From positions 1-6,271 of the forward strand of contig DYMC01000094.1 in NCBI GenBank assembly GCA_020721745.1: a stretch of 6,271 bases of DNA. Direction: 5' to 3'. The notes under the pieces were generated by a model, which saw only the letters and a list, made by a program, of their open reading frames with translations, was not told the DNA's origin and made no database searches. This DNA is from Lentisphaera sp. (lineage in GTDB: Bacteria; Verrucomicrobiota; Lentisphaeria; Victivallales; GWF2-50-93). The translations under genes were made by a program, and so were the position numbers. Positions 1 through 5,415 of this stretch are shown piece after piece (position 1 is the stretch's first letter; the number at the start of each line of letters is the position of its first letter).

Positions 1-39
1 GCGGCAAGCGTCGCTTCGCTCGGCAAGGCGCGTCCGGAG

Positions 40-55
40 TTTTGCAATTGGCTCA
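40..55 (-). repeat. Degenerate copy of the AATTGCAAAA terminal repeat at the galE 3' end
   Basis: Read on the minus strand this is TGAG, one variable base, then CAATTGCAAAA. It matches the ends of the palindromic elements at 4170 and 5508-5532 (TTGAGG then CAATTGCAAAA in the latter) and then diverges. The first three bases, TGA, are the galE stop codon, so the repeat begins within the gene's last codon. Positions 1-39 beyond it are GC-rich, with a small palindrome (AAGCG-T-CGCTT at 6-16), but I see no gene and no clear partner end. It may be the edge of a full element cut by the window boundary. Chance similarity cannot be excluded because the match is short. Confidence 0.45.
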
Positions 56-1036
56 GTCCTTGTATCCGCCGGGGAATTTTTGCGTCCACTTCCAGGCGGA
101 TTCCACGATTGCGGCGATGTTCTCGAAGCGTGGTTTCCATCCGAGTTTCTTCTTTGCGAGGGCGGAGCTGCCGACAAGCATTGGAGGATCGCCCGGCCTG
201 CGCCCCACGACTTCGACATTGATCTTTCTTCCTGTGACCTTCCTTGCCGTCTCGATTATCTCCATTACGCTGTATCCGTTTCCGCTGCCGAGGTTGTATG
301 CGGAGCTCTCCTCCGAGTGCAGCGCGAGCTCGTGCGCCTGGGCGAGGTCCAGGATGTGTATGTAGTCCCTGATGCAGGTTCCGTCCTTCGTCGGATAGTC
401 GTCCCCGAAGACCTTTATCGAGGGTATTCCGCCTCCAGCGCATTTGAGCACCAGCGGGACCAGATGTGTTTCCGGCCTGTGGTCCTCTCCGAAGTTCTCC
501 GTCGCGCCAGCGGCGTTGAAATATCTGAGGGCGGAGTATTTGATCCCATGGATGAGGGAATACCAGTGCAGCGCCTTTTCGAACATCAGCTTAGATTCGC
601 CGTATGCGTTGATCGGCCTCTGCTTCTCGGTCTCGACTATGGGTATCTTGTCCGGCTCGCCGTATGTGGCGCAGGTGCTGGAGAAGACGAACCTGGATGT
701 CCCGGCCGCCACCGCCCCGTCGAGAAGATTTATGCCGGCCCCGATATTGTTGCGGAAATACTTGCCCGGATCCTTCATGGATTCGCCTACGAGCGAGAAC
801 GCGGCGAAATGCATTATGCCGTCGGGCTTGAGCTTCTTCAACGCCGCAATGGTAAAATCGCGGTCGGCAAGATCCCCATGTATGAACTGCGCCCGCTTGT
901 CAACGGCATCACGATGGCCTGTCGCGAGGGAGTCGAATACCGTCACCTCGTAGCCAAGTCCGATGAGATATTCGGCGCATGCGCTCCCGATGTATCCTGC
1001 GCCGCCAGCCACCAGTATCTTCTTCATCTTGCTCAT
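53..1036 (-). CDS. galE: UDP-glucose 4-epimerase (GalE), 327 aa
   Basis: Interconverts UDP-galactose and UDP-glucose with bound NAD in the cytoplasm (Leloir pathway and supply of UDP-galactose for surface glycans). It is an extended short-chain dehydrogenase/reductase. The Rossmann glycine motif GGAGYIGS is at residues 11-18, the GDLAD segment near 54-58, the active-site strand SSTCATYG at 119-126, and the catalytic pair Tyr145 and Lys149 in YGESK. RYFNAAGA (171-178) and RRPGDPP near the C-terminus are also typical. Length is normal for the family. The start chosen (MSKMKK) makes an ATGA overlap with the upstream phosphatase stop. A second ATG three codons in is possible, and no strong Shine-Dalgarno precedes either, so translational coupling is likely. 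The frame stays open far upstream, but that part is low-complexity antisense-style sequence overlapping the phosphatase. Where E. coli GalE has Tyr299, by-eye alignment puts a Leu here, so specificity for N-acetylated sugars is unclear. Confidence 0.96.
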   Translation of the reverse strand: MSKMKKILVAGGAGYIGSACAEYLIGLGYEVTVFDSLATGHRDAVDKRAQFIHGDLADRDFTIAALKKLKPDGIMHFAAFSLVGESMKDPGKYFRNNIGAGINLLDGAVAAGTSRFVFSSTCATYGEPDKIPIVETEKQRPINAYGESKLMFEKALHWYSLIHGIKYSALRYFNAAGATENFGEDHRPETHLVPLVLKCAGGGIPSIKVFGDDYPTKDGTCIRDYIHILDLAQAHELALHSEESSAYNLGSGNGYSVMEIIETARKVTGRKINVEVVGRRPGDPPMLVGSSALAKKKLGWKPRFENIAAIVESAWKWTQKFPGGYKD

Positions 1037-1788
1037 ATAAACATGCAGACCACGGTTATGTTGTCCTCTCCCCCCGAGCGGAGGGCCGCATAGACCAGAT
1101 TCTTGACTGCATCGGAGGGGTCGAGGGCGTTGTCGAGTATGACCTCTATCTGGGGATCCTCGAGATGCACGTTGAGGCCGTCGGTGCAGAAGAGCAGCTT
1201 GTCCCCCTCCTTCACGTCGAATATGTTGAATTCCGGCTCGATGCTCATCGCCGTTCCGACGGACTTGGAGATTATGTGCGCGAAGGGATGGTTCTTGGAC
1301 TCCTCGCTGCTGATGATTTTGCGCTTGATGAGCTCCGCGATGAAGCTGTGGTCCTCCGTCAGGCAGCCCAGCCTGCCGTCGCGGAACCTGTAGAGCCTGC
1401 TGTCGCCGGCATGGGCCACGTAGAGCTTCTCCTCCCCGACAACTCCGGAGACCAGTGTCGTGCCCATGGGATTCTGTATGTTCATGCTCTTGTTGAGCCT
1501 GTAGATGCGCTCGTTGGCGGCGGCTATCTCCTCCTTGAGGAAGAGCATTATCTTCTCCTCGGAGGTCTCGTCGGCTACGGAGCGCCGCTTCCACGCCTGG
1601 AAGATGTTTTTCGTGCAGAGCCTGCTGGCGAGGTCTCCGCGGTCATGCCCGCCTATCCCGTCGGCGACGAGCACCAGACTGTTCCTTTTCTCCTCGTCAA
1701 CGGCATAGATGTAGCTGTCCTCGTTGCAGGCTCTGACCAGTCCTGCGTGGGTTCCTGCCAGCACATTGTAGGGGCCTATGCGGTTCAT
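1033..1788 (-). CDS. PP2C-family Ser/Thr protein phosphatase, 251 aa
   Basis: A stand-alone bacterial PP2C (PPM) phosphatase, predicted to remove phosphate from Ser/Thr of protein targets using two Mn/Mg ions, often opposing a Hanks-type kinase. The metal-binding and catalytic motifs are all visible in order: RxxNED at 19-24, VADGIGGH at 41-48, GTT at 109-111, HAGDSR at 126-131, LTEDHS at 143-148, CTDGL at 201-205 and GGEDN at 239-243. There is no signal peptide or membrane segment, so it is cytoplasmic. The start at 1788 is preferred because AAAGGA lies just upstream and the family consensus begins there. An in-frame ATG at 1902 would add 38 residues of Pro/Arg-rich sequence and coincides with a promoter -10 element. 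It overlaps galE by 4 bases and is the first gene of the pair. No kinase is present in the window, so the signalling partner is unknown. Confidence 0.93.
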   Translation of the reverse strand: MNRIGPYNVLAGTHAGLVRACNEDSYIYAVDEEKRNSLVLVADGIGGHDRGDLASRLCTKNIFQAWKRRSVADETSEEKIMLFLKEEIAAANERIYRLNKSMNIQNPMGTTLVSGVVGEEKLYVAHAGDSRLYRFRDGRLGCLTEDHSFIAELIKRKIISSEESKNHPFAHIISKSVGTAMSIEPEFNIFDVKEGDKLLFCTDGLNVHLEDPQIEVILDNALDPSDAVKNLVYAALRSGGEDNITVVCMFI

Positions 1789-1792
1789 TTCA

Positions 1793-1798
1793 TCCTTT
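1793..1798 (-). promoter_or_regulatory. Ribosome binding site fixing the PP2C start
   Basis: Minus-strand AAAGGA ends four bases before the ATG at 1788. No comparable motif precedes the in-frame ATG at 1902, which supports the shorter protein. Spacing is slightly short for the AGGA core but usable. Confidence 0.55.
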
Positions 1799-1845
1799 TT
1801 GAAGCCTCCCGTTGGAGGGGAGGGCTTCGGTTTGCCCGGCGTTCT

Positions 1846-1875
1846 GGAATCCCGGGAGCGGATACCCGGGGATCC
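1846..1875 (-). other. GC-rich inverted repeat in the PP2C-galE leader
   Basis: Arms GGAATCCCGGG (1846-1856) and CCCGGGGATCC (1865-1875) pair at 9 of 11 positions, including six uninterrupted C/G pairs, around an 8-base loop. If transcription starts near the promoter at 1902-1931, the hairpin lies in the 5' untranslated region about 60 bases before the start codon. No run of U follows it in the minus direction, so it does not look like an intrinsic terminator. A second, imperfect inverted repeat (1801-1828, ends GAAGCC and GGCTTC) lies close to the ribosome binding site. A regulatory role is inference. Confidence 0.4.
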
Positions 1876-1901
1876 GGCGCAGGCGAAACGAAAGACATCC
1901 A

Positions 1902-1931
1902 TTTATATTCCACGCGAATCGAAAAAATCAA
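1902..1931 (-). promoter_or_regulatory. Sigma70-like promoter for the PP2C-galE operon
   Basis: On the minus strand, TTGATT (1931-1926) is followed after 18 bases by TATAAA (1907-1902). They match the -35 and -10 consensus at 4 and 5 of 6 positions. This would start transcription near 1895 and give a leader of about 105 bases before the PP2C start. The surrounding A/T-rich stretch (1901-1960) lies in the divergent region shared with the EF-G-like gene. Opposite-strand promoter elements for that gene are less clear: TTGCAA (1949-1954) and TAGGTT (1971-1976), 16 bases apart, are the best I see and are weak. Confidence 0.45.
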
Positions 1932-2045
1932 ACGCGGCAAAAAAAATATTGCAAATTTCCTCTTTCAAGCTAGGTTTACACTTTTCGCGGAAAATTCGGG
2001 TGTCCATGGGGCATCCTTCAACCAACAACAAACGGAGAGGAAACG

Positions 2046-4070
2046 ATGTCTGAAAGCGCTGACAGGATCCGGAATTTCGTGGTTGCAGGCCATAGTTCGA
2101 GCGGCAAGACCTCCCTGTGCGATCTCATGCTTTTCAAGGCGAAGGCCGTCGAGAGGTGCGGCAGCGTTGACCAGAAGACCAGCGTTTCGGACTACACCCC
2201 CGAGGAGCAGGAAAAGCTCAGCAGCATATACTCCACCGCGCTGAACTGCCTCTGGAAGGAGACCAGATTCCATTTTATGGACACGCCCGGATACGGGGAG
2301 TTCATCGGCGAGACCATCGGGGCGATAGACGCGACAGACGCAGTGATAATAGTCCTCGACGCGAAGGAAGGGCTCGGAATCGGCGCTTCGCGGGCCTGGA
2401 AGATGGCGAAGGAGCGGGGCATCCCGAGAATATTCTTCATCAACAGGCTCGACAGGGAAATGGCGGATTTCCAGAAGACCCTCGCGCAGATACAGGATGT
2501 CTATGGACAGACCGTCTGCGTGCCGGTGACCATTCCAGTCGGGAAGGAGGCTTCCTTCGGCAAGATCGTGAACGTTCTCAGGGACAAGGATTTTCCGCAG
2601 GATATCGCCAAGGATGCCGCTCTGGCGAAGGAAAGATTGATGGACGCGGTTGCCGAGTCCGACGAGGCGCTCATGGCCCGCTATCTCGATGGCGAGAATC
2701 TCGGGGAGGAGCAGGTCTCCGTCGGGTTGCAGAAGGCGATAAGAGCCGGAAGCCTCGCCCCGGTCTTCGCCGGCTCCGTCTCGAAGGACATCGGTGTGGA
2801 AGACCTGATGAACGCGATAGTCAATCTGGTGCCGGATCCCCTCGCGGCGGGGTCGAGGAAATTCGAGAACGGCGATGAATTGAAGCTTTCCGCCGACGGT
2901 CAGGCATACGCATACGTCTTCAAGACCGTGTCCGATCACTTCATCGGCAATCTGGCTTTCTTCAGAGTGCTGAGCGGCACTTTCAAGCCCGACACCGAAG
3001 TCTACAATGCCACGAAGAGGGAGAAGGAGAGGTTTGGCACCATCCTCATGATGAACGGAAAGAACCAGTCCCCGATGCAGAGCGCGGCCCCCGGCGCGAT
3101 CTTCGCAGTCGCCAAACTCAAGAGCACTGGCATTGGCGACACGGTGTCGAGCGCGGCGACGGACAAGGTCTTCGCGAAGACAAAATATCCGAATCCGGTC
3201 ATGTGCTACGCAGTCACCGCCGCGAAGAGCGGCGAGGAGGAGAAGATAAGCGCAGCCCTGACCAAGATAGCCGAGAACGACAAGACCGTCAAGATCGAGC
3301 ACCATCACGAGACGCACGAGCTGCTGCTCCATGGAATGGGCGACCAGCACATCTCCCAGATCGTGAAGAAGCTCAAGAACATCAACAAGGTAGAGATGGT
3401 CCTCAGCGCGCAGAAAATTCCATACAGGGAGACCATCACATCCGTAGGCGACGGCCACCACAGGCACAAGAAGCAGACCGGCGGCCACGGCCAGTTCGCC
3501 GAAGTCTATCTCAAGGTCTCCCCCAATCCCGCAGGATACGAGTTCAAGAACGACATCTTCGGGGGAAGCATCCCCAGGAACTTCGTGCCGGCAGTCGAGA
3601 AGGGCGTCGCCGAGGCCATGGCCAAAGGCCCTCTCGCAGGCTGCGTCGTCCAGAACATCACGGTTTCAGTCTACGACGGCAAGCACCACGAGGTTGACTC
3701 TTCCGAAATGTCCTTCAAGATAGCCTCCAGGGCCGCGTTCAAGGATGCCATGTCGAAGGCGAAGCCCATCCTCCTCGAGCCGATACAGAAGGTGAAGGTG
3801 ATTGTCCCGGATGAATACATGGGCGACATCACCGGCGATCTGAACCACAAGCGGGGCAGGATACTCGGCATGAGCGTGGAGGAGGGCCTCCAGGTCGTCA
3901 CAGCGGAAGTCCCCCTCGCAGAAATGTCCAAATACGCAAGCGAACTGCGCAGCATGACTCAGGGCAAGGGCAGCTTCGAGATGGAGTTCGACAGATACGA
4001 GATGGTCCCGTCCAACGTGGCTAGGACCATCATCGAAACATACAAGGCATCCCAGACAGAAGAGGAATGA
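2046..4070 (+). CDS. fusA2: EF-G-like translational GTPase (EF-G2/FusA2 type), 674 aa
   Basis: A ribosome-associated GTPase with full EF-G architecture. It has a G domain at about 1-265 (P-loop GHSSSGKT 15-22, DTPGY 79-83, NRLD 133-136, AGSVSKD 242-248), domain II at about 283-372, domain III at about 383-458, domain IV at about 460-575 (KKQTGGHGQF near 475-484, DGKHHEVDSSE 544-554) and domain V at about 577-665 (GDITGDLN then KRGRILGMS). The phrases SDYTPEEQ after the P-loop and DTPGYGEF identify the EF-G2 branch rather than canonical EF-G. Canonical EF-G has DTPGH with a catalytic His, NKxD, and a switch I RGIT motif. Here these are Tyr83, Arg134 and KLSS (57-60). Length is close to the family norm. 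The start is fixed by a strong GGAGAGG at 2034-2040. EF-G2 proteins keep ribosome-stimulated GTPase activity in some species, but their cellular role is poorly known and a separate main EF-G is expected elsewhere. It is divergent from PP2C-galE, with no co-directional partner. Confidence 0.93.
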   Translation: MSESADRIRNFVVAGHSSSGKTSLCDLMLFKAKAVERCGSVDQKTSVSDYTPEEQEKLSSIYSTALNCLWKETRFHFMDTPGYGEFIGETIGAIDATDAVIIVLDAKEGLGIGASRAWKMAKERGIPRIFFINRLDREMADFQKTLAQIQDVYGQTVCVPVTIPVGKEASFGKIVNVLRDKDFPQDIAKDAALAKERLMDAVAESDEALMARYLDGENLGEEQVSVGLQKAIRAGSLAPVFAGSVSKDIGVEDLMNAIVNLVPDPLAAGSRKFENGDELKLSADGQAYAYVFKTVSDHFIGNLAFFRVLSGTFKPDTEVYNATKREKERFGTILMMNGKNQSPMQSAAPGAIFAVAKLKSTGIGDTVSSAATDKVFAKTKYPNPVMCYAVTAAKSGEEEKISAALTKIAENDKTVKIEHHHETHELLLHGMGDQHISQIVKKLKNINKVEMVLSAQKIPYRETITSVGDGHHRHKKQTGGHGQFAEVYLKVSPNPAGYEFKNDIFGGSIPRNFVPAVEKGVAEAMAKGPLAGCVVQNITVSVYDGKHHEVDSSEMSFKIASRAAFKDAMSKAKPILLEPIQKVKVIVPDEYMGDITGDLNHKRGRILGMSVEEGLQVVTAEVPLAEMSKYASELRSMTQGKGSFEMEFDRYEMVPSNVARTIIETYKASQTEEE

Positions 4071-4169
4071 AGATAGCAGTGAATATTTACCATTCATGGA
4101 CTTGAAAATCATGATGTATCAATTACAGCACCGATATTAGTGCCAATATCAATATCACAAAGATATCCA

Positions 4170-4316
4170 TTGAGGTAATTGCAAAATTGCCTTTTTAGGG
4201 AAGCGCCCCGAGCGCGTAAGTTGCGAAATCCCGGCCCCGATAGGGCATCGGGATGCCTCGGGGCGTTCCGTCGGCAATTTCCGTTTAGGGCAAGGGCAAT
4301 TGCCCTAAACGGAAAT
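4170..4316. repeat. Palindromic repeat element A, nested hairpins
   Basis: The left end, TTGAGG plus AATTGCAAAATTGCC within 4170-4191, matches the outer end of the element at 5416-5532 at 21 of 22 positions in inverted orientation. It is followed by TTTAGGG, as in that element. Inside, AAATTGCC (4184-4191) pairs with GGCAATTT (4273-4280). GGAA-g-CGCCCCGAG (4199-4212) pairs with CTCGGGGCG plus TTCC (4257-4269), leaving one bulged base. CCCGAT (4236-4241) pairs with ATCGGG (4247-4252), or alternatively GGCATC pairs with GATGCC just downstream. A further perfect 17-bp stem (4277-4293 with 4300-4316, loop GGGCAA) follows and contains the palindrome GGCAATTGCC. The right end appears interrupted relative to the 5416-5532 copy. 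No open frame or transposase is present. Confidence 0.6.
4174..4196 (+). terminator. Terminator-like hairpin downstream of the EF-G-like gene
   Basis: GGTAATT pairs with AATTGCC through 7 bp (one G-U), closed by GCAA, a GNRA-type tetraloop, and followed directly by TTTTT (4192-4196). It lies about 100 bases after the EF-G-like stop and is formed by the terminal sequence of repeat element A. The stem is short and A/T-rich, so strength is uncertain. It is the only stem followed by a T-run between this gene and the pseudopilins. Confidence 0.45.
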
Positions 4317-4404
4317 AATGGCTCAATTCGACAATGCAATCAGGCCGCCTCCTGCTACGCCAAGCTTCGTAATGCGTCAGCATTTTCCGGAATGGAGTGC
4401 GTAT

Positions 4405-4460
4405 TGACGGGGATTTTCCCCGTCAGGTGGAAAAAGTAGGGCGGCCATTCCTGGCCGCCA
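4405..4460. repeat. Two adjacent perfect hairpins, second one a GTAGGG unit
   Basis: The first hairpin has arms TGACGGGGA (4405-4413) and TCCCCGTCA (4417-4425) with a TTT loop, a perfect 9-bp stem. The second, at 4435-4459, fits the window's GTAGGG unit: AGTAGGG, variable hexamer CGGCCA, loop TTCC, TGGCCG, CC. Its loop departs from the CGCCG seen in the other units. Two open frames of about 70 codons cross this region on opposite strands, but they follow the hairpins, lack family signals and lack good ribosome binding sites, so I do not call a gene. Positions 4317-4404 hold nothing I recognise. Confidence 0.55.
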
Positions 4461-4482
4461 CCAGAAAGCAGATATATGTGGA

Positions 4483-4523
4483 TGTCGGGCAAGAATCCTC
4501 CAAAGGAGGACAGGTGCCCAACA
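4483..4523. other. Nested inverted repeat enclosing GGAGGA
   Basis: Outer arms TGTCGGGCA (4483-4491) and TGCCCAACA (4515-4523) pair at 8 of 9 positions. Inner arms TCCTCC (4496-4501) and GGAGGA (4505-4510) pair perfectly around AAA. GGAGGA is a strong Shine-Dalgarno-like sequence buried in the stem, with a GTG at 4514 that is too close for normal initiation. The frame from it runs only about 32 codons to a stop at 4610-4612 and matches nothing I know. It lies upstream of the promoter at 4593, so it is probably not in the pseudopilin leader. Confidence 0.4.
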
Positions 4524-4592
4524 TAGTTCTCCGAACTGCGGAATCAATTTTGAACAGGGCAGGCTGGCGGCGAAGATTTTTTCCTCCACCCC

Positions 4593-4621
4593 TTGCATTC
4601 AGGCATGCTTAATGCTATAAT
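4593..4621 (+). promoter_or_regulatory. Extended -10 promoter upstream of pseudopilin 1
   Basis: A perfect TATAAT (4616-4621) is preceded by TGC, giving the extended -10 form TGnTATAAT. TTGCAT (4593-4598) sits at 17-base spacing as a partial -35. This is the best sigma70-like promoter in the window. It would start transcripts near 4628, about 290 bases before the pseudopilin at 4916, giving a long leader that includes the hairpins at 4641-4819. No other gene lies between it and the pseudopilin. Confidence 0.55.
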
Positions 4622-4640
4622 TAACTCACAGAGGGCATGT

Positions 4641-4680
4641 TGCCGTCCAGGAACGGCTCTCTCGGCGAGAGAGCCCTACC
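4641..4680. repeat. Partial tail-to-tail hairpin pair (half unit plus full unit)
   Basis: TGCCGTCC (4641-4648) is the right half of a GTAGGG unit whose left half is missing. After a short spacer comes a complete unit on the minus strand: GGTAGGG, hexamer CTCTCT, CGCCG, AGAGAG, CC, read from 4680 down to 4655. The stem is a perfect 9 bp. Order and orientation match the two-hairpin core of the element at 5416-5532, so this looks like a 5'-truncated copy of that core without its terminal repeats. Confidence 0.6.
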
Positions 4681-4714
4681 CAGAACGAAAACGGTGCCAA
4701 AAACGGAGATGCAA

Positions 4715-4764
4715 GCTAGGGACGGCACGCCGTGCCGTCCGTAGAAATGGAGGGTAGGGACGGC
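4715..4764 (+). repeat. GTAGGG hairpin unit followed by a truncated unit
   Basis: Positions 4715-4740 form a full unit: GCTAGGG, hexamer ACGGCA, CGCCG, TGCCGT, CC, with a perfect 9-bp stem. Against the unit at 5446-5471 the stem differs by an A-T to T-A pair swap, so pairing is preserved. GGTAGGG plus ACGGC (4753-4764) restarts the same unit but breaks off before the loop and runs into unrelated sequence beginning GTAGG. Confidence 0.6.
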
Positions 4765-4771
4765 GTAGGTA

Positions 4772-4819
4772 GCTTGTGCGGTCTCCGCGCAAGCATCTTT
4801 GCGCCGGGACGGCGCAAAG
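4772..4819. repeat. Two tandem hairpins in the pseudopilin 1 leader
   Basis: GCTTGTGCG (4772-4780) pairs with CGCGCAAGC (4786-4794), 9 bp with one G-U, loop GTCTC. CTTTGCGCC (4797-4805) pairs perfectly with GGCGCAAAG (4811-4819), loop GGGAC. Only two bases separate them, so they would stack side by side in RNA. Neither fits the GTAGGG unit, and no T-run follows. They end about 80 bases before the pseudopilin ribosome binding site. Confidence 0.5.
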
Positions 4820-4900
4820 TACTAAAAATGGAATCGGCGCACTCGGGGATCGCGCCCTGCCAAAATCATGCACACGGCAGTGAAAACCAGACAAAATAAT

Positions 4901-4905
4901 GGAGG
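4901..4905 (+). promoter_or_regulatory. Ribosome binding site fixing the pseudopilin 1 start
   Basis: GGAGG with ten bases to the ATG at 4916. An upstream in-frame ATG at 4868 would place 16 extra residues before the Lys/Arg leader of a prepilin and would put this motif inside the gene, so 4916 is preferred. Confidence 0.65.
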
Positions 4906-4915
4906 TCTTTCTGAT

Positions 4916-5377
4916 ATGAAAAAAACAAGATTTTCTCCCTTCACCCTTGTCGAACTACTCATGGTCTGCGCAATAATCGCCGTCCTCGTGGGCATCGGGG
5001 TTGGCGTTTACAGCGTCGCCTCACGCAAGTCCGCAGAGTCAAAAACTGAGGCTATGATAAAAAAAATGTGCATAGCCCTCGAAGCATACAAAAACAAAAC
5101 TGGATACTACATACAGCAAAGCACCGTCGGCGCCTTCTATGTGGATGCGTACAAGAGCGATATGTCCCCTGTAGGGGAATACACCATCAATGACTTTATT
5201 GATATTCCAAGCACCGAGCTTGGTGGGAAACGAGCTGGAGATCGTGGCGCTCTCACCGACCCCTTTGGCAGGGAGTTCCGCTACCGTTGCCCTGGCACAA
5301 ACAACCGTGGTTCCTTCGACCTCTATTCGCAGGGGGCGGATGCCACCACGGACGCTGACGATCTGAAGAACTGGTAG
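4916..5377 (+). CDS. GspG-like type II secretion pseudopilin, 153 aa
   Basis: A small prepilin-like protein: short basic leader (MKKTR), then FTLVELL at 9-15 with the conserved Glu at mature position +5 (E13) and a hydrophobic helix to about residue 35. The C-terminal part matches GspG-type major pseudopilins, with DPFGREFRYR at 115-124 and FDLYSQGAD then DADDLKNW at 134-153. In GspG relatives this Asp-rich end binds calcium. Such proteins sit in the inner membrane and assemble into a short periplasmic fibre after prepilin peptidase cleavage. Residue -1 is Pro8 rather than the usual Gly. No gsp machinery lies nearby, so whether it serves a true type II system is unknown. The likely promoter is at 4593-4621 with a hairpin-rich leader. 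Base use is more A-rich than in the EF-G-like gene. Confidence 0.85.
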   Translation: MKKTRFSPFTLVELLMVCAIIAVLVGIGVGVYSVASRKSAESKTEAMIKKMCIALEAYKNKTGYYIQQSTVGAFYVDAYKSDMSPVGEYTINDFIDIPSTELGGKRAGDRGALTDPFGREFRYRCPGTNNRGSFDLYSQGADATTDADDLKNW

Positions 5378-5382
5378 TTCTG

Positions 5383-5409
5383 AATTTTTCGCCCAATACG
5401 CGGAAAATT
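5383..5409. other. Stem-loop just after pseudopilin 1
   Basis: AATTTTTCGC (5383-5392) pairs with GCGGAAAATT (5400-5409), 10 bp with one T-G, loop CCAATAC. It begins six bases after the stop codon. The downstream side is A-rich, so it is not a standard plus-strand terminator. It could be an mRNA 3'-end stabilising stem or a weak terminator. The A/T-rich arms make it only moderately stable. Confidence 0.35.
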
Positions 5410-5415
5410 AAAAAC

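Noticed and set aside
1037..1594. Long in-frame N-terminal extension of galE (about 186 residues) across the phosphatase gene
   Set aside because: The extension is Arg/Gln/Gly-rich antisense-like sequence lying in another frame of a gene with intact PP2C motifs. GalE homology begins at 1027-1036.
1789..1902. 38-residue N-terminal extension of the PP2C protein
   Set aside because: Pro/Arg-rich, beyond the family consensus, overlaps the predicted -10 element, and a better ribosome binding site precedes the ATG at 1788.
1948..1961. ATTGCAAATTTCC as another copy of the terminal repeat upstream of the EF-G-like gene
   Set aside because: Only the first eight bases match well, in an A/T-rich stretch, with no TTGAG end and no partner.
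979..2244. 421-codon plus-strand open frame opposite PP2C
   Set aside because: Antisense to intact PP2C motifs and running into the EF-G-like start, with no family features.
1965..3488. 507-codon open frame antisense to the EF-G-like gene
   Set aside because: It mirrors a well-supported gene with biased GC third positions, has no recognisable domain and no ribosome binding site.
4377..4612. Open frames of about 70 codons on both strands between the EF-G-like gene and pseudopilin 1
   Set aside because: They are made largely of hairpin sequence, overlap each other on opposite strands, and lack good ribosome binding sites.
4170..4820. Integron attC sites or cassette array
   Set aside because: The hairpins lack attC-type paired R/L boxes with extrahelical bases, and no integrase is present.
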